NCBI GenBank assembly: GCA_964351855.1
Contig: CAYGQD010000341.1
Coordinates: forward strand, 1 to 5,096
Direction of reading: 5' to 3'
Length of the DNA stretch: 5,096 nucleotides
DNA from: JBCDHN01 sp964351855
GTDB taxonomy: Bacteria > Verrucomicrobiota > Verrucomicrobiia > Verrucomicrobiales > DEV007
Numbering within the stretch: position 1 is the first letter of the stretch; every line of letters begins with the position of its first letter. Below are positions 1 through 5,096 of this stretch, in pieces. The notes beneath the pieces are model-generated. The model was not told the origin of the DNA and did no database searches. It saw only the letters and a program-made list of their open reading frames with translations. The translations under genes were made by a program, and so were the position numbers.

Positions 1-1552
1 CGTCGCCGCTGACCACGATCGTTCGTTTCTTTGGATTCGTTTGGTCTTGGCCGGTAGCGTCGAACAACAATCGGACGTTCTTTTGAAACTGGGCATCCCC
101 GGCGGCCTCGACGCGATAACGGACCGGAAAACCGAACCCCGCTCCGATACCGTTGAAGTCATCGTAGGCGGGGATGATCCGAATTTCTTCCGCGTTGCGA
201 GTTTGACCGAGATCCAGTTGCACCCATTTGGGTTGGTCCTGTTGATTCGCGATGGCACTGTGATAACCGTATTGTGGTTTTAGTCCGGTCCCCGTCCCGT
301 ATTTTTCCGTCAACTCGGCAATCCGACGATCAATGCCGGAGGCTTTGGCGGCGACTTCCCGATTTATTTTCGTAGTCAACGAATCCTTTTCCGATCGCAG
401 TCCGTTGATCTCAGCCGTGACAATTCGTTTCCGCTGCTGTTGGTCCGGTGGCAGACCATCGTAGACACGATCAGCGCGATCGACTGCCGCGAACACCGCG
501 TGCAACCGATAGTAATCCTCCATGCGGATCGGATCGAACTTGTGGTGATGACATTGGGCGCATTGGACGGTGGTGCTCTGAAACGCGTTGAAGACGGCGG
601 AAACGATCTCGTCGCGGTCGAGGTGCTTCGCGATGCGACCATCGACCTTCGCCTCGCCGACTTCCCAATGGCCGATAAAATCCCAAGGGCCGGCGGCGAG
701 AAATCCGAGGGCTTTGATTCCATCGGGATCGCCGGGAAAGAGGATGTCACCGGCGACCTGTTCCTGCACGAAGCGGGAGAACGGCTTGTCCTCGTTGAAG
801 CACTCGATGACATAGTCGCGATACGGCCACGCGTTGTTTCGCGGCTTGTCCTTGTCGTAGCCGTGCGTCTCCCCATAGCGCGCCACGTCGAGCCAGTGCT
901 GGGCGAATTTTTCGCCGAAGGCGGGCGAGGCAAGGAGGCGATCCACGGTCGCTTCCCAGTCCGGGTTCGTGAGGAAGTCGTCCACCTCCTCCGGTGTCGG
1001 CGGAAGGCCGGTGAGGTCGTAGGTGACGCGGCGGATCAGGGTGGCGGGATCGGCCTCGGGAACGGGGTGCAGACCCTGCTCCTGAAGCTTGGCGTCGACA
1101 AAGGCGTCAACAGGGTTGAGTCGATCACCTGACCCTGTTGGATCGGGTTTCGTAAGCGGTCGCAGTGACCACCATTCAAGGTCGCGTTTCGGGTCATGCA
1201 CGAGAGTGCGTCCCTCCGGCCACTCCGCTCCGGCGGCGATCCATTCGCGAAGCACCTTGACCTGCGTATCGGTGAGCGGGTCGGCCTTTTTCGGCATTTC
1301 CGGGTCGGGACCACGGACGACTTCGAGAAGGAGACTCGCGTCGGGGTCCCCAGGAACGATTACGTCCTCGAAGGACAACGCAGCCGCATAGGTGGAAAGA
1401 TCGAGATCGCCCTTCGTTTCGTGTGAATTATGACAGAAGAGGCAGGTCTGCTCCAGAATCGGGGCGACTTCCTTTTCGAAGTCGGGCGCGGCGAATGCGG
1501 GCAGCACTGCTGCGGTCAGAAGGGCCAGGTAAACGCGACTCAGGGAGAACAT
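1..1552 (-). CDS. Secreted planctomycete-type cytochrome c protein (PSCyt1 + DUF1549/PSCyt2) with discoidin-like module, 3' end beyond left edge
   Basis: The reading frame is open from the ATG at 1552 to the left edge: 517 codons with no stop, so the C-terminus (where family members carry DUF1553/PSD1) is missing. An in-frame TAG at 1564–1562 rules out a start further upstream; no clear Shine–Dalgarno is seen. Residues 1–21 form a signal peptide (hydrophobic stretch, then AFA|AP). Residues 24–115 look like the PSCyt1 haem domain: TCLFCH at 36–41 and a possible axial Met in EMPKK (85–89). Residues about 145–355 match DUF1549: RRVTYDLTGLPPTPEEVDDF (174–193), SPAFGEKFAQHWLDVARYGE (209–228) and a second haem motif CAQCHHHKFDP (331–341). 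A charged helical linker (about 368–416) leads to a discoidin-like module from about 418. The protein probably acts outside the cytoplasmic membrane. Its reaction is unknown; the family is large in Planctomycetota and Verrucomicrobiota and is often linked to polysaccharide use. It lies 49 bases downstream of a two-component pair on the same strand. Confidence 0.93.
   Translation of the reverse strand, partial: MFSLSRVYLALLTAAVLPAFAAPDFEKEVAPILEQTCLFCHNSHETKGDLDLSTYAAALSFEDVIVPGDPDASLLLEVVRGPDPEMPKKADPLTDTQVKVLREWIAAGAEWPEGRTLVHDPKRDLEWWSLRPLTKPDPTGSGDRLNPVDAFVDAKLQEQGLHPVPEADPATLIRRVTYDLTGLPPTPEEVDDFLTNPDWEATVDRLLASPAFGEKFAQHWLDVARYGETHGYDKDKPRNNAWPYRDYVIECFNEDKPFSRFVQEQVAGDILFPGDPDGIKALGFLAAGPWDFIGHWEVGEAKVDGRIAKHLDRDEIVSAVFNAFQSTTVQCAQCHHHKFDPIRMEDYYRLHAVFAAVDRADRVYDGLPPDQQQRKRIVTAEINGLRSEKDSLTTKINREVAAKASGIDRRIAELTEKYGTGTGLKPQYGYHSAIANQQDQPKWVQLDLGQTRNAEEIRIIPAYDDFNGIGAGFGFPVRYRVEAAGDAQFQKNVRLLFDATGQDQTNPKKRTIVVSGD
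2..301 (-). other. Discoidin (F5/8 type C)-like module in the cytochrome-type protein
   Basis: Residues 418–517 of the PSCyt protein, continuing past the window edge. Readable landmarks are YGYHSAI (428–434), KWVQLDLG (442–449), EEIRIIPA (455–462), AGFGFPVRYRV (471–481) and LLFDATG. The W-V-x-L-D-L-G strand followed by an E-x-I-x-x-x-P strand is the usual look of F5/8 type C folds. The same blocks appear in the kinase at 3152–3526. This region is about 55–57% GC, below the roughly 61% of the preceding DUF1549 part. The assignment to the discoidin fold rests on pattern only; a profile search would settle it. Confidence 0.65.
125..142 (-). repeat. 18-base stretch shared with the kinase gene (copy 1)
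   Basis: GCGGGGTTCGGTTTTCCG on the minus strand, encoding the GFGFP part of the module in the cytochrome-type protein. The identical bases occur in the same coding phase at 3380–3397 in the kinase. Confidence 0.9.
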
Positions 1553-1601
1553 CTTTGAAAGCTAGCAAAAGCGACCGCTTCTGTCATGTCCCGATAACTC
1601 G
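1553..1601 (-). other. Short gap between response regulator and PSCyt gene, weak hairpin
   Basis: This 49-base gap contains AAGCG-AC-CGCTT at 1569–1580, which on the transcribed strand is followed by only a few T residues. The stem is short (realistically four pairs with a four-base loop), so it is a poor terminator candidate. I see no convincing promoter. The spacing is compatible with read-through from the two-component genes into the PSCyt gene, or with an unrecognised promoter. Confidence 0.4.
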
Positions 1602-2243
1602 TTACACCAACCCTTCCCTTAGCGCTTTGGCAACCGCGCCGCCGAGAGTGTTGACGTGCAGTTTGCGGTAGATCCGACGGGTGTAGGTGTCGACGGTGTG
1701 AATGCTGAGGTCGAGCCGCTCGGCGATCTCCTTTTTAGCGAGGCCGTCCACCATCGCCTTGAGGACGTCCCGCTCGCGGTCGGAAAGTTCAGTCGTGGCG
1801 CCGGTCGCCCCGAGACGGTTGAAACGATCGAGCATGAGCCGGGCGATTTCCGAAGTCATCGGCGAGCCTCCGCGCAGCACTTCCTCAACGGCGGTGGCGA
1901 TGCGTTCGAGCGGCTCGGATTTCAAGAGGTAGCCGGAGGCGCCCGCGCAGACCGCCTCGAAGATGCGCTCCGGTTCGTCATGGACCGTGAACATCACGAT
2001 TTCCACTTCAGGGAAGCGGTCTTTAAAGCAGCGGATTCCCTCGAGACCGCTCATGCCCTGGAGGCCGACGTCGAGAATGATGACTGAGGGCGGCACCTCT
2101 GCGGTCTCTTCGAGGGCTTCTTCGCACGAAGCAAAGGTCGTCACCGTTCCTGCCACTTCCGCGATGAGCTCGCGAAGCGATTCGCGGAGGCGCGAGTGGT
2201 CTTCGACGATCCAGACGGGGTGATCTTTGTTTTCGTCGCTCAT
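1602..2243 (-). CDS. NarL/FixJ-family response regulator (receiver + LuxR-type HTH)
   Basis: A complete 213-residue protein, the usual length for this family. The receiver domain covers residues about 8–125: acidic pair E14/D15, phospho-acceptor D58 in IILDVGLQGMSG, switch Thr86 in VMFTVHDE, and conserved Lys108 in GYLLKS. The LuxR-type DNA-binding domain covers about 150–213: ELSDRERDVLKAMVDGLAKK, EIAERLDLSIHTVDTY (recognition helix region) and IYRKLHVN. All residues needed for phosphorylation are present, so it should be an active transcription factor controlled by phosphotransfer. Its ATG overlaps the TGA of the kinase gene (ATGA), the classic arrangement for a cognate pair with coupled translation; GGGA lies eight bases before the ATG. 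Its targets cannot be read from the sequence, but the PSCyt gene immediately downstream is a natural candidate. Confidence 0.96.
   Translation of the reverse strand: MSDENKDHPVWIVEDHSRLRESLRELIAEVAGTVTTFASCEEALEETAEVPPSVIILDVGLQGMSGLEGIRCFKDRFPEVEIVMFTVHDEPERIFEAVCAGASGYLLKSEPLERIATAVEEVLRGGSPMTSEIARLMLDRFNRLGATGATTELSDRERDVLKAMVDGLAKKEIAERLDLSIHTVDTYTRRIYRKLHVNTLGGAVAKALREGLV
2240..2243 (-). promoter_or_regulatory. ATGA stop/start overlap between kinase and response regulator
   Basis: On the minus strand the bases ATGA contain the ATG of the response regulator (2243–2241) and the TGA of the kinase (2242–2240). This four-base overlap usually means translational coupling and a shared transcript, which keeps sensor and regulator levels in step. 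Confidence 0.9.
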
Positions 2244-4309
2244 GATTTTTTTCCCGGAAGCGGCACCCTGAGCTGCACGGTGACGCCTTCCTCCGGATTC
2301 GGTGAAATGGCAAGCTTACCGCGCAGGGCCGAGGCGCGACGTCGATAGGTTTTCATGCCCAGCCCCGGCGACAGGGCAGGATCTTCAGGGTCGAATCCAC
2401 ACCCGTTGTCCTTGACCGAAAGATGCAGCTCGCGTGGTTTCCAATCCAGTTTCACATCGATCCGCGAGGCCCCGGAATGGCGGCGGGCGTTGCTGAGGGC
2501 TTCTTTGAAAAAGAGCACCCACTCCCTCGCCCACGCGATCTCGGGACGCCCCTGCGGTGCCTTTTCCTCGATCAAGAATTCGTGCTCCACGCCTTCGAGC
2601 ATTCGCTCGGTGATGCCCTCGACACGCCGCTGAAATCCCTCCCAGCTTTCCGCCGTCGGAGCGAGCAGCCAGATGACATCCCGCATGTTGTCGAGCGTCT
2701 CGCGCGCCGTTTCGGAAAGCCCGGTGAGACGGTCCCGCACCGGGTCATCGCCGGAGAGCTGGCGGCGGGCGAGATCGCTTTCGAGGGCGAGATGACTGAG
2801 ACTCGCCCCGAGTTCATCGTGCAGATCATGGGCGATGCGCTCCCTCAGCTCCTCGCGTGAAACCGCAGCCCGGCGGCGCTGCCAGATCAGCATCGTCGTC
2901 AGTCCCGCGAAAACCGCAGCGAGGAGGCCCGCCCCGATGATCACTGCGAGGCGGCGTCTCTCTGCCGCGATCAGGGCCAGTCGTTCGTCAATGACCGGGA
3001 GCCGCGCTTCCAGCGAAAGTCGTTCCTCCCAGCGATCCATCCAGTCGTTCCACGAAAGCAACTCGCGGCGGCTTGAGTTCCCGTCGGTGAGCGACTCCAA
3101 TTTCCAGAGGCCCACCTCCAACTTATCGCTCGCGTTCACGAGAGAACCAGTGGCGACGTTTTCCCCCTGCGACCAGGCCTGCACTTCCGCGAGCGCAAAA
3201 AGGTAGTCACCGGTGCGCTGCCAGAGTTCGAGGCACTCGACCCGCAATCGTTTTAGCGGCCGGCCCTCGGCTGGAATCATCACCGTGGCCGCCCCCGGAT
3301 TCGGAAACGGTTCGTCGCCCGAATCGAAGAGGACCGTTTCACGATCCTCCGCGTTGTATCCGAGGACACGAAAACGCGGCGGAAAACCGAACCCCGCCGT
3401 GTCGGCAAAGTCACGGGGATGCGCGGGCACGAGATGCACCTCATCGACCGGCACTTCCGCGGCGAAGACGACCTCGACCCACTTGCGATGCTCCGCCTCC
3501 GTTTCGATGGCGCTGTGAAATCCATTCCACTCCGCGAGGGTCCGGCCCCTCCCAGGGAGGCACCAGAGATAGCCGTCCGTCAGATTACCCGGCTGCCAGC
3601 GGGGAGCGTTACCCACTTCTGCCGAACTCTCGACGGGACGACGCAACGCCTCATTTCGACCTCCTGACAAAACCACAATTTCGCCCAGTGAGTAAAAACT
3701 GCCCTTGCCCGAGGAGCGTGGTCGATCCCCGAAAATCCGAACCCGCAGAAAGCGTCCCGCGACACCGCTCGCGGCAGAAATTCTCAAACGGACGAAGGGA
3801 GGCGACAATCCGGCTCCGGGTCGGGACTCCTCCCATCGTCCGATCCGGACGGCGTCTTCAAAGGAATCGTCTTCCGCGATCTCGACCTGAAGCTCGGGCG
3901 GAAATCCCTCCGATCCATCTCCACCTGAATCGACAGGAAGCCGCGCCGGAAAAAGGATCACCTCTTCAGGCACAATCTGCGATCCAAGATCGATCACGAT
4001 CCACTGCGCCGAAGTGGGTCGGCCATAGAACCCGATCCGCCCGTGAACCTGGCCGGAAAGAATCGCTTCAGGGAGTTGATCCAAACTCGCCTGAATCCGC
4101 TCCTTCTCTTCCTGAAGGTCAGAAGCTGAAGGTTCCTCCCCGGCAGAAGACACGAAGCCGGTCAGCAAAGAACTCACGAGGATCAGGGCAGGAAGATGGG
4201 AACTGAGAGAAGACACTGTGTTCAGGATGAGCGTTGCCACTGGCAGGGTCAACTCCGGCGTCCCCTCTGGATGAGACGAGTTCACGGGACACGACCTGTC
4301 CGTTGCCAT
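2240..4309 (-). CDS. Sensor histidine kinase (HisKA_3 type) with exported tandem discoidin-like sensor region
   Basis: A complete 689-residue membrane sensor. Residues about 34–56 are hydrophobic (LPALILVSSLLTGFVSSA|G), read as a signal peptide or N-terminal anchor. Residues 66–80 are a short charged helix. Two discoidin-like modules follow (about 89–220 and 262–386), then the opening part of a third (384–410). One membrane helix spans about 454–476, followed by RRR. The kinase core has a HisKA_3 box RIAHDLHDELGASL (phospho-acceptor probably H497; H494 is also present), the MRDVIWLLAP helix, an N box KEALSNARRH (N607), a G1 box DNGCGFD (634–640) and a G2-like GLGM (649–652). It should sense a ligand outside the cytoplasmic membrane and phosphorylate the regulator encoded just downstream. 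The start is uncertain: ATG 4309 has GGCGGGA almost touching it, whereas TTG at 4252 (residue 20) has GAGGGGA eight bases upstream and would give a shorter signal peptide. No receiver domain is fused, so it is not a hybrid kinase. Confidence 0.95.
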   Translation of the reverse strand: MATDRSCPVNSSHPEGTPELTLPVATLILNTVSSLSSHLPALILVSSLLTGFVSSAGEEPSASDLQEEKERIQASLDQLPEAILSGQVHGRIGFYGRPTSAQWIVIDLGSQIVPEEVILFPARLPVDSGGDGSEGFPPELQVEIAEDDSFEDAVRIGRWEESRPGAGLSPPFVRLRISAASGVAGRFLRVRIFGDRPRSSGKGSFYSLGEIVVLSGGRNEALRRPVESSAEVGNAPRWQPGNLTDGYLWCLPGRGRTLAEWNGFHSAIETEAEHRKWVEVVFAAEVPVDEVHLVPAHPRDFADTAGFGFPPRFRVLGYNAEDRETVLFDSGDEPFPNPGAATVMIPAEGRPLKRLRVECLELWQRTGDYLFALAEVQAWSQGENVATGSLVNASDKLEVGLWKLESLTDGNSSRRELLSWNDWMDRWEERLSLEARLPVIDERLALIAAERRRLAVIIGAGLLAAVFAGLTTMLIWQRRRAAVSREELRERIAHDLHDELGASLSHLALESDLARRQLSGDDPVRDRLTGLSETARETLDNMRDVIWLLAPTAESWEGFQRRVEGITERMLEGVEHEFLIEEKAPQGRPEIAWAREWVLFFKEALSNARRHSGASRIDVKLDWKPRELHLSVKDNGCGFDPEDPALSPGLGMKTYRRRASALRGKLAISPNPEEGVTVQLRVPLPGKKS
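3080..3160 (-). repeat. Start of a third discoidin-like module in the kinase, truncated
   Basis: Residues 384–410 (NVATGSLVNAS … LWKLESLTDG) resemble residues 219–246 (NEALRRPVESS … RWQPGNLTDG), the segment that opens the second module. Both share N-x-A, a small Ser/Ala-rich stretch, W and LTDG. After residue 410 the module does not continue: SWNDWMDRW and a charged helix lead into the membrane segment. It may be a remnant of a longer array or a linker that keeps the first strands. Confidence 0.45.
3152..3526 (-). repeat. Discoidin-like module 2 of the kinase sensor region
   Basis: Residues 262–386. Landmarks are NGFHSAI (262–268), RKWVEVVF (275–282), VDEVHLVPA (288–296), AGFGFPPRFRV (305–315), TVLFDSG (325–331), then LKRLRVECLEL and LFALAEVQAWSQG near the end. 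It is the module closest to that in the cytochrome-type protein: GxHSAI, KWV, E-x-x-x-x-PA, AGFGFP, R-x-RV and LFD all match in order. GC is about 63%. Confidence 0.65.
3380..3397 (-). repeat. 18-base stretch shared with the PSCyt gene (copy 2)
   Basis: The same 18 bases as at 125–142, here encoding the GFGFP block of kinase module 2. Flanking bases differ at once on both sides, so this is a conserved coding block, not a mobile or structural repeat. Confidence 0.9.
3650..4045 (-). repeat. Discoidin-like module 1 of the kinase sensor region
   Basis: Residues 89–220. Landmarks are RIGFYG (91–96), AQWIVIDLG (101–109), PEEVILFPA (114–122), GFPPELQV (135–142), GRFLRVRIFG (185–194) and FYSLGEIVVLSGG (205–217). 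It lines up with module 2 through W-x-V, EV-x-L-x-PA, GFPP, LRV and the closing L-x-E-(I/V)-x-V-x-S-x-G. Like the PSCyt copy, it follows directly on a charged helix (QEEKERIQASLDQLPE). Similarity is protein level only. Confidence 0.55.
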
Positions 4310-4312
4310 TTC

Positions 4313-4325
4313 CCGCCATTGGCGG
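4313..4325 (-). promoter_or_regulatory. GC-rich hairpin covering the kinase ribosome-binding site
   Basis: On the transcribed strand CCGCC-AAT-GGCGG is a perfect inverted repeat, extendable to TTCCGCC/GGCGGGAA with one bulged G. Its right arm is the only Shine–Dalgarno-like sequence (GGCGGGA) in front of ATG 4309. If the ATG is the true start, the stem would hide the site and lower translation; if the TTG at 4252 is used, the hairpin lies in the leader. Confidence 0.4.
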
Positions 4326-4411
4326 AATCCCGAAGGGTTCAGACACAGGCCGCGACTTCCTGGCGCGGAAGGCTCGAAATCAGGAGCTTTTCAAACGGAG
4401 ACGGTGAAGTC

Positions 4412-4436
4412 TGTCACATCCTGTGAAAGTGTCACA
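4412..4436 (-). promoter_or_regulatory. Cluster of TGTGACA half-sites, candidate operator
   Basis: On the minus strand TGTGACA (4436–4430) is followed by TTTCACA (4428–4422, inverted) and again TGTGACA (4418–4412). The two direct copies have an 18-base period, and neighbouring half-sites form inverted pairs with 5- and 3-base spacers. The cluster starts three bases after the PAS–AraC stop codon and ends about 100 bases before the kinase ATG, a suitable place for an activator or repressor site. Which protein binds is unknown: the NarL-type regulator, the AraC-type regulator or another factor. Confidence 0.4.
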
Positions 4437-4439
4437 CGG

Positions 4440-5096
4440 TTACTCCTGCGCCCCGCTGTAGCGCTTCCGATACGCACCCGGCGTCGTGTTCATCGAACGA
4501 GTGAACTCGCGGATGAGGTGGCTGTGATCGCTGAAGCCGGTTTCCACGGCGATAGCAGTGATCGTTTCGTCAGTCTCAACGAGCAGTTGGCACACTTTGC
4601 CAATGCGGAACTGTCGAATGTAAGCAGTCGGTGTGAGTTGAAAGGCTTTCTTGAAATGACGCTGAAAGCCGCGGACTGACATGCCGGAGAGGCGGGCGAG
4701 ATCCTCCACCGCCACAGGCGAAGCGAAGAAATCCCGGATATGCTCGAGCACCGGAGTGAACTGGACAAAGGGAGTAGCGATGCTGGCGGCTTTTTGCAGA
4801 TCCCTTGATACGCCGGCGAGGCCGACGACGCGACCATCCTTGTCGCGCAACGGAATCTTCGAAGTGACATACCAGTCAGGGCAGGCGGGATGGCGCATCA
4901 CCATCTCCACCCGTCCCCAGATTTCCTCCCCGGAGAGGACTCGTTGATCGTCGCGCTTGTAGTGGTCGGCGAGGTAGGCCGGAATGAAATCATGGTCAGT
5001 GCGTCCGAGAACGTCCTCGGGATGAGCGAACCCGTGCGCGAGATGCATGATCCGGCTGGCGTAGCGGTAGATGCCCTGCGCATCCTTGATGAAGAA
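4440..5096 (-). CDS. PAS-domain AraC-family transcriptional regulator, 5' end beyond right edge
   Basis: The frame is open to the right edge; 218 residues and the TAA stop (4442–4440) are visible. An ATG exists at 5048, but the 16 codons before it (FFIKDAQGIYRYASR…) are the opening strand of the PAS domain, so the real start lies outside. Visible residues 1–102 are a PAS_4-like sensor: FFIKDAQG, LGRTDHDFIPAYLADHY, VTSKIPLRDKDGRVVGLAG and the closing VSRDL. Residues about 115–215 are the AraC/XylS DNA-binding region with two helix-turn-helix units: VEDLARLSGMSVRGFQRHFK (130–149) and ITAIAVETGFSDHSHLIREF (179–198), followed by TPGAYRKRY. It should be a cytoplasmic one-component regulator whose ligand is unknown. 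Same strand as the kinase, 130 bases upstream; it could regulate the operon or be part of it. Confidence 0.93.
   Translation of the reverse strand, partial: FFIKDAQGIYRYASRIMHLAHGFAHPEDVLGRTDHDFIPAYLADHYKRDDQRVLSGEEIWGRVEMVMRHPACPDWYVTSKIPLRDKDGRVVGLAGVSRDLQKAASIATPFVQFTPVLEHIRDFFASPVAVEDLARLSGMSVRGFQRHFKKAFQLTPTAYIRQFRIGKVCQLLVETDETITAIAVETGFSDHSHLIREFTRSMNTTPGAYRKRYSGAQE

Larger units (their letters stand above)
4310..4439 (-). other. Intergenic region upstream of the kinase gene
   Basis: This 130-base non-coding gap separates the PAS–AraC gene from the kinase gene. It holds a half-site cluster at 4412–4436 and a hairpin at 4313–4325. I see no strong intrinsic terminator and no textbook −35/−10 pair, so whether the two-component genes have their own promoter or are read through from the PAS–AraC gene is open. 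The gap is long enough for a promoter. Confidence 0.6.

Noticed and set aside
440..1132. Plus-strand open frame of 230 codons
   Set aside because: It lies fully antisense to the PSCyt gene, whose frame encodes recognisable haem motifs and DUF1549 blocks. The plus-strand product shows no known motif and is a by-product of the high GC content.
1569..1580. Intrinsic terminator between response regulator and PSCyt gene
   Set aside because: Only four or five pairs, and followed by a short T tract interrupted by G; too weak to call.
1656..2087. Plus-strand open frame of 143 codons
   Set aside because: Antisense to the response regulator, which has all expected active-site residues. No ribosome-binding site or recognisable motif supports the plus-strand frame.
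3688..4206. Plus-strand open frame of 172 codons
   Set aside because: Antisense to the kinase sensor region; the product is rich in Arg, Ser and Pro with no domain pattern, as expected for a shadow frame.
4119..4346. Minus-strand 75-codon frame overlapping the start of the kinase
   Set aside because: It uses a different frame from the kinase, has no recognisable motif and overlaps the kinase signal-peptide region. A leader peptide is conceivable but nothing supports it.
4369..4389. Hairpin AAGGCTC … GAGCTT as a terminator after the PAS–AraC gene
   Set aside because: The stem needs a bulge and, in the direction of transcription of that gene, no T tract follows it.
4422..4436. CRP-type site (TGTGA-N6-TCACA)
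   Set aside because: The spacer between TGTGA and TCACA is five bases, not six, and a third half-site shares the region. I kept it as an unassigned half-site cluster.
4440..5048. AraC gene starting at the ATG at 5048
   Set aside because: The codons upstream of this ATG continue in frame to the window edge and encode the first strand of the PAS domain, so this Met is internal.

Overview
The window holds four protein genes, all on the minus strand, so transcription runs from the right edge to the left: a PAS–AraC-type regulator (its N-terminus lies beyond the right edge), a hybrid-free sensor histidine kinase, its NarL/FixJ-type response regulator, and a secreted planctomycete-type cytochrome c protein (PSCyt1/DUF1549 family, cut by the left edge). 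The DNA is about 60% GC. PSCyt1/DUF1549 proteins and PAS–AraC regulators are typical of the Planctomycetota–Verrucomicrobiota (PVC) group. I infer a bacterium of that group, with Verrucomicrobiota somewhat more likely. The window does not fix genus or species.

Layout, in transcription order. Positions 5096–4440: PAS–AraC regulator, partial. Positions 4439–4310: a 130-base gap with a cluster of TGTGA/TCACA half-sites just after the regulator's stop and a GC-rich hairpin that overlaps the ribosome-binding site of the next gene. Positions 4309–2240: 689-residue sensor kinase with an exported N-terminal part made of two discoidin-like modules and the start of a third, one membrane segment, and a HisKA_3/HATPase core. 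Positions 2243–1602: response regulator, overlapping the kinase stop by the four bases ATGA. Positions 1601–1553: a 49-base gap. Positions 1552–1: the cytochrome-type protein, with signal peptide, two CxxCH haem motifs, a DUF1549 region, a helical linker, and then a discoidin-like module at the window edge. This last gene has no stop inside the window, so a scan that needs a complete ORF would miss it.

The most interesting point is that the extracytoplasmic part of the kinase and the secreted cytochrome-type protein carry the same kind of discoidin-like module (shared GYHS/GFHSAI, KWV and AGFGFP blocks, and an 18-base stretch identical at DNA level). The sensor and the likely target gene therefore look as if they bind the same or a related ligand outside the cytoplasm, possibly a glycan. 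The sensor/regulator pair would then control the neighbouring PSCyt gene, with the PAS–AraC protein as a possible second input. The genes and domains are read directly from the sequence. The shared-ligand circuit is inference.
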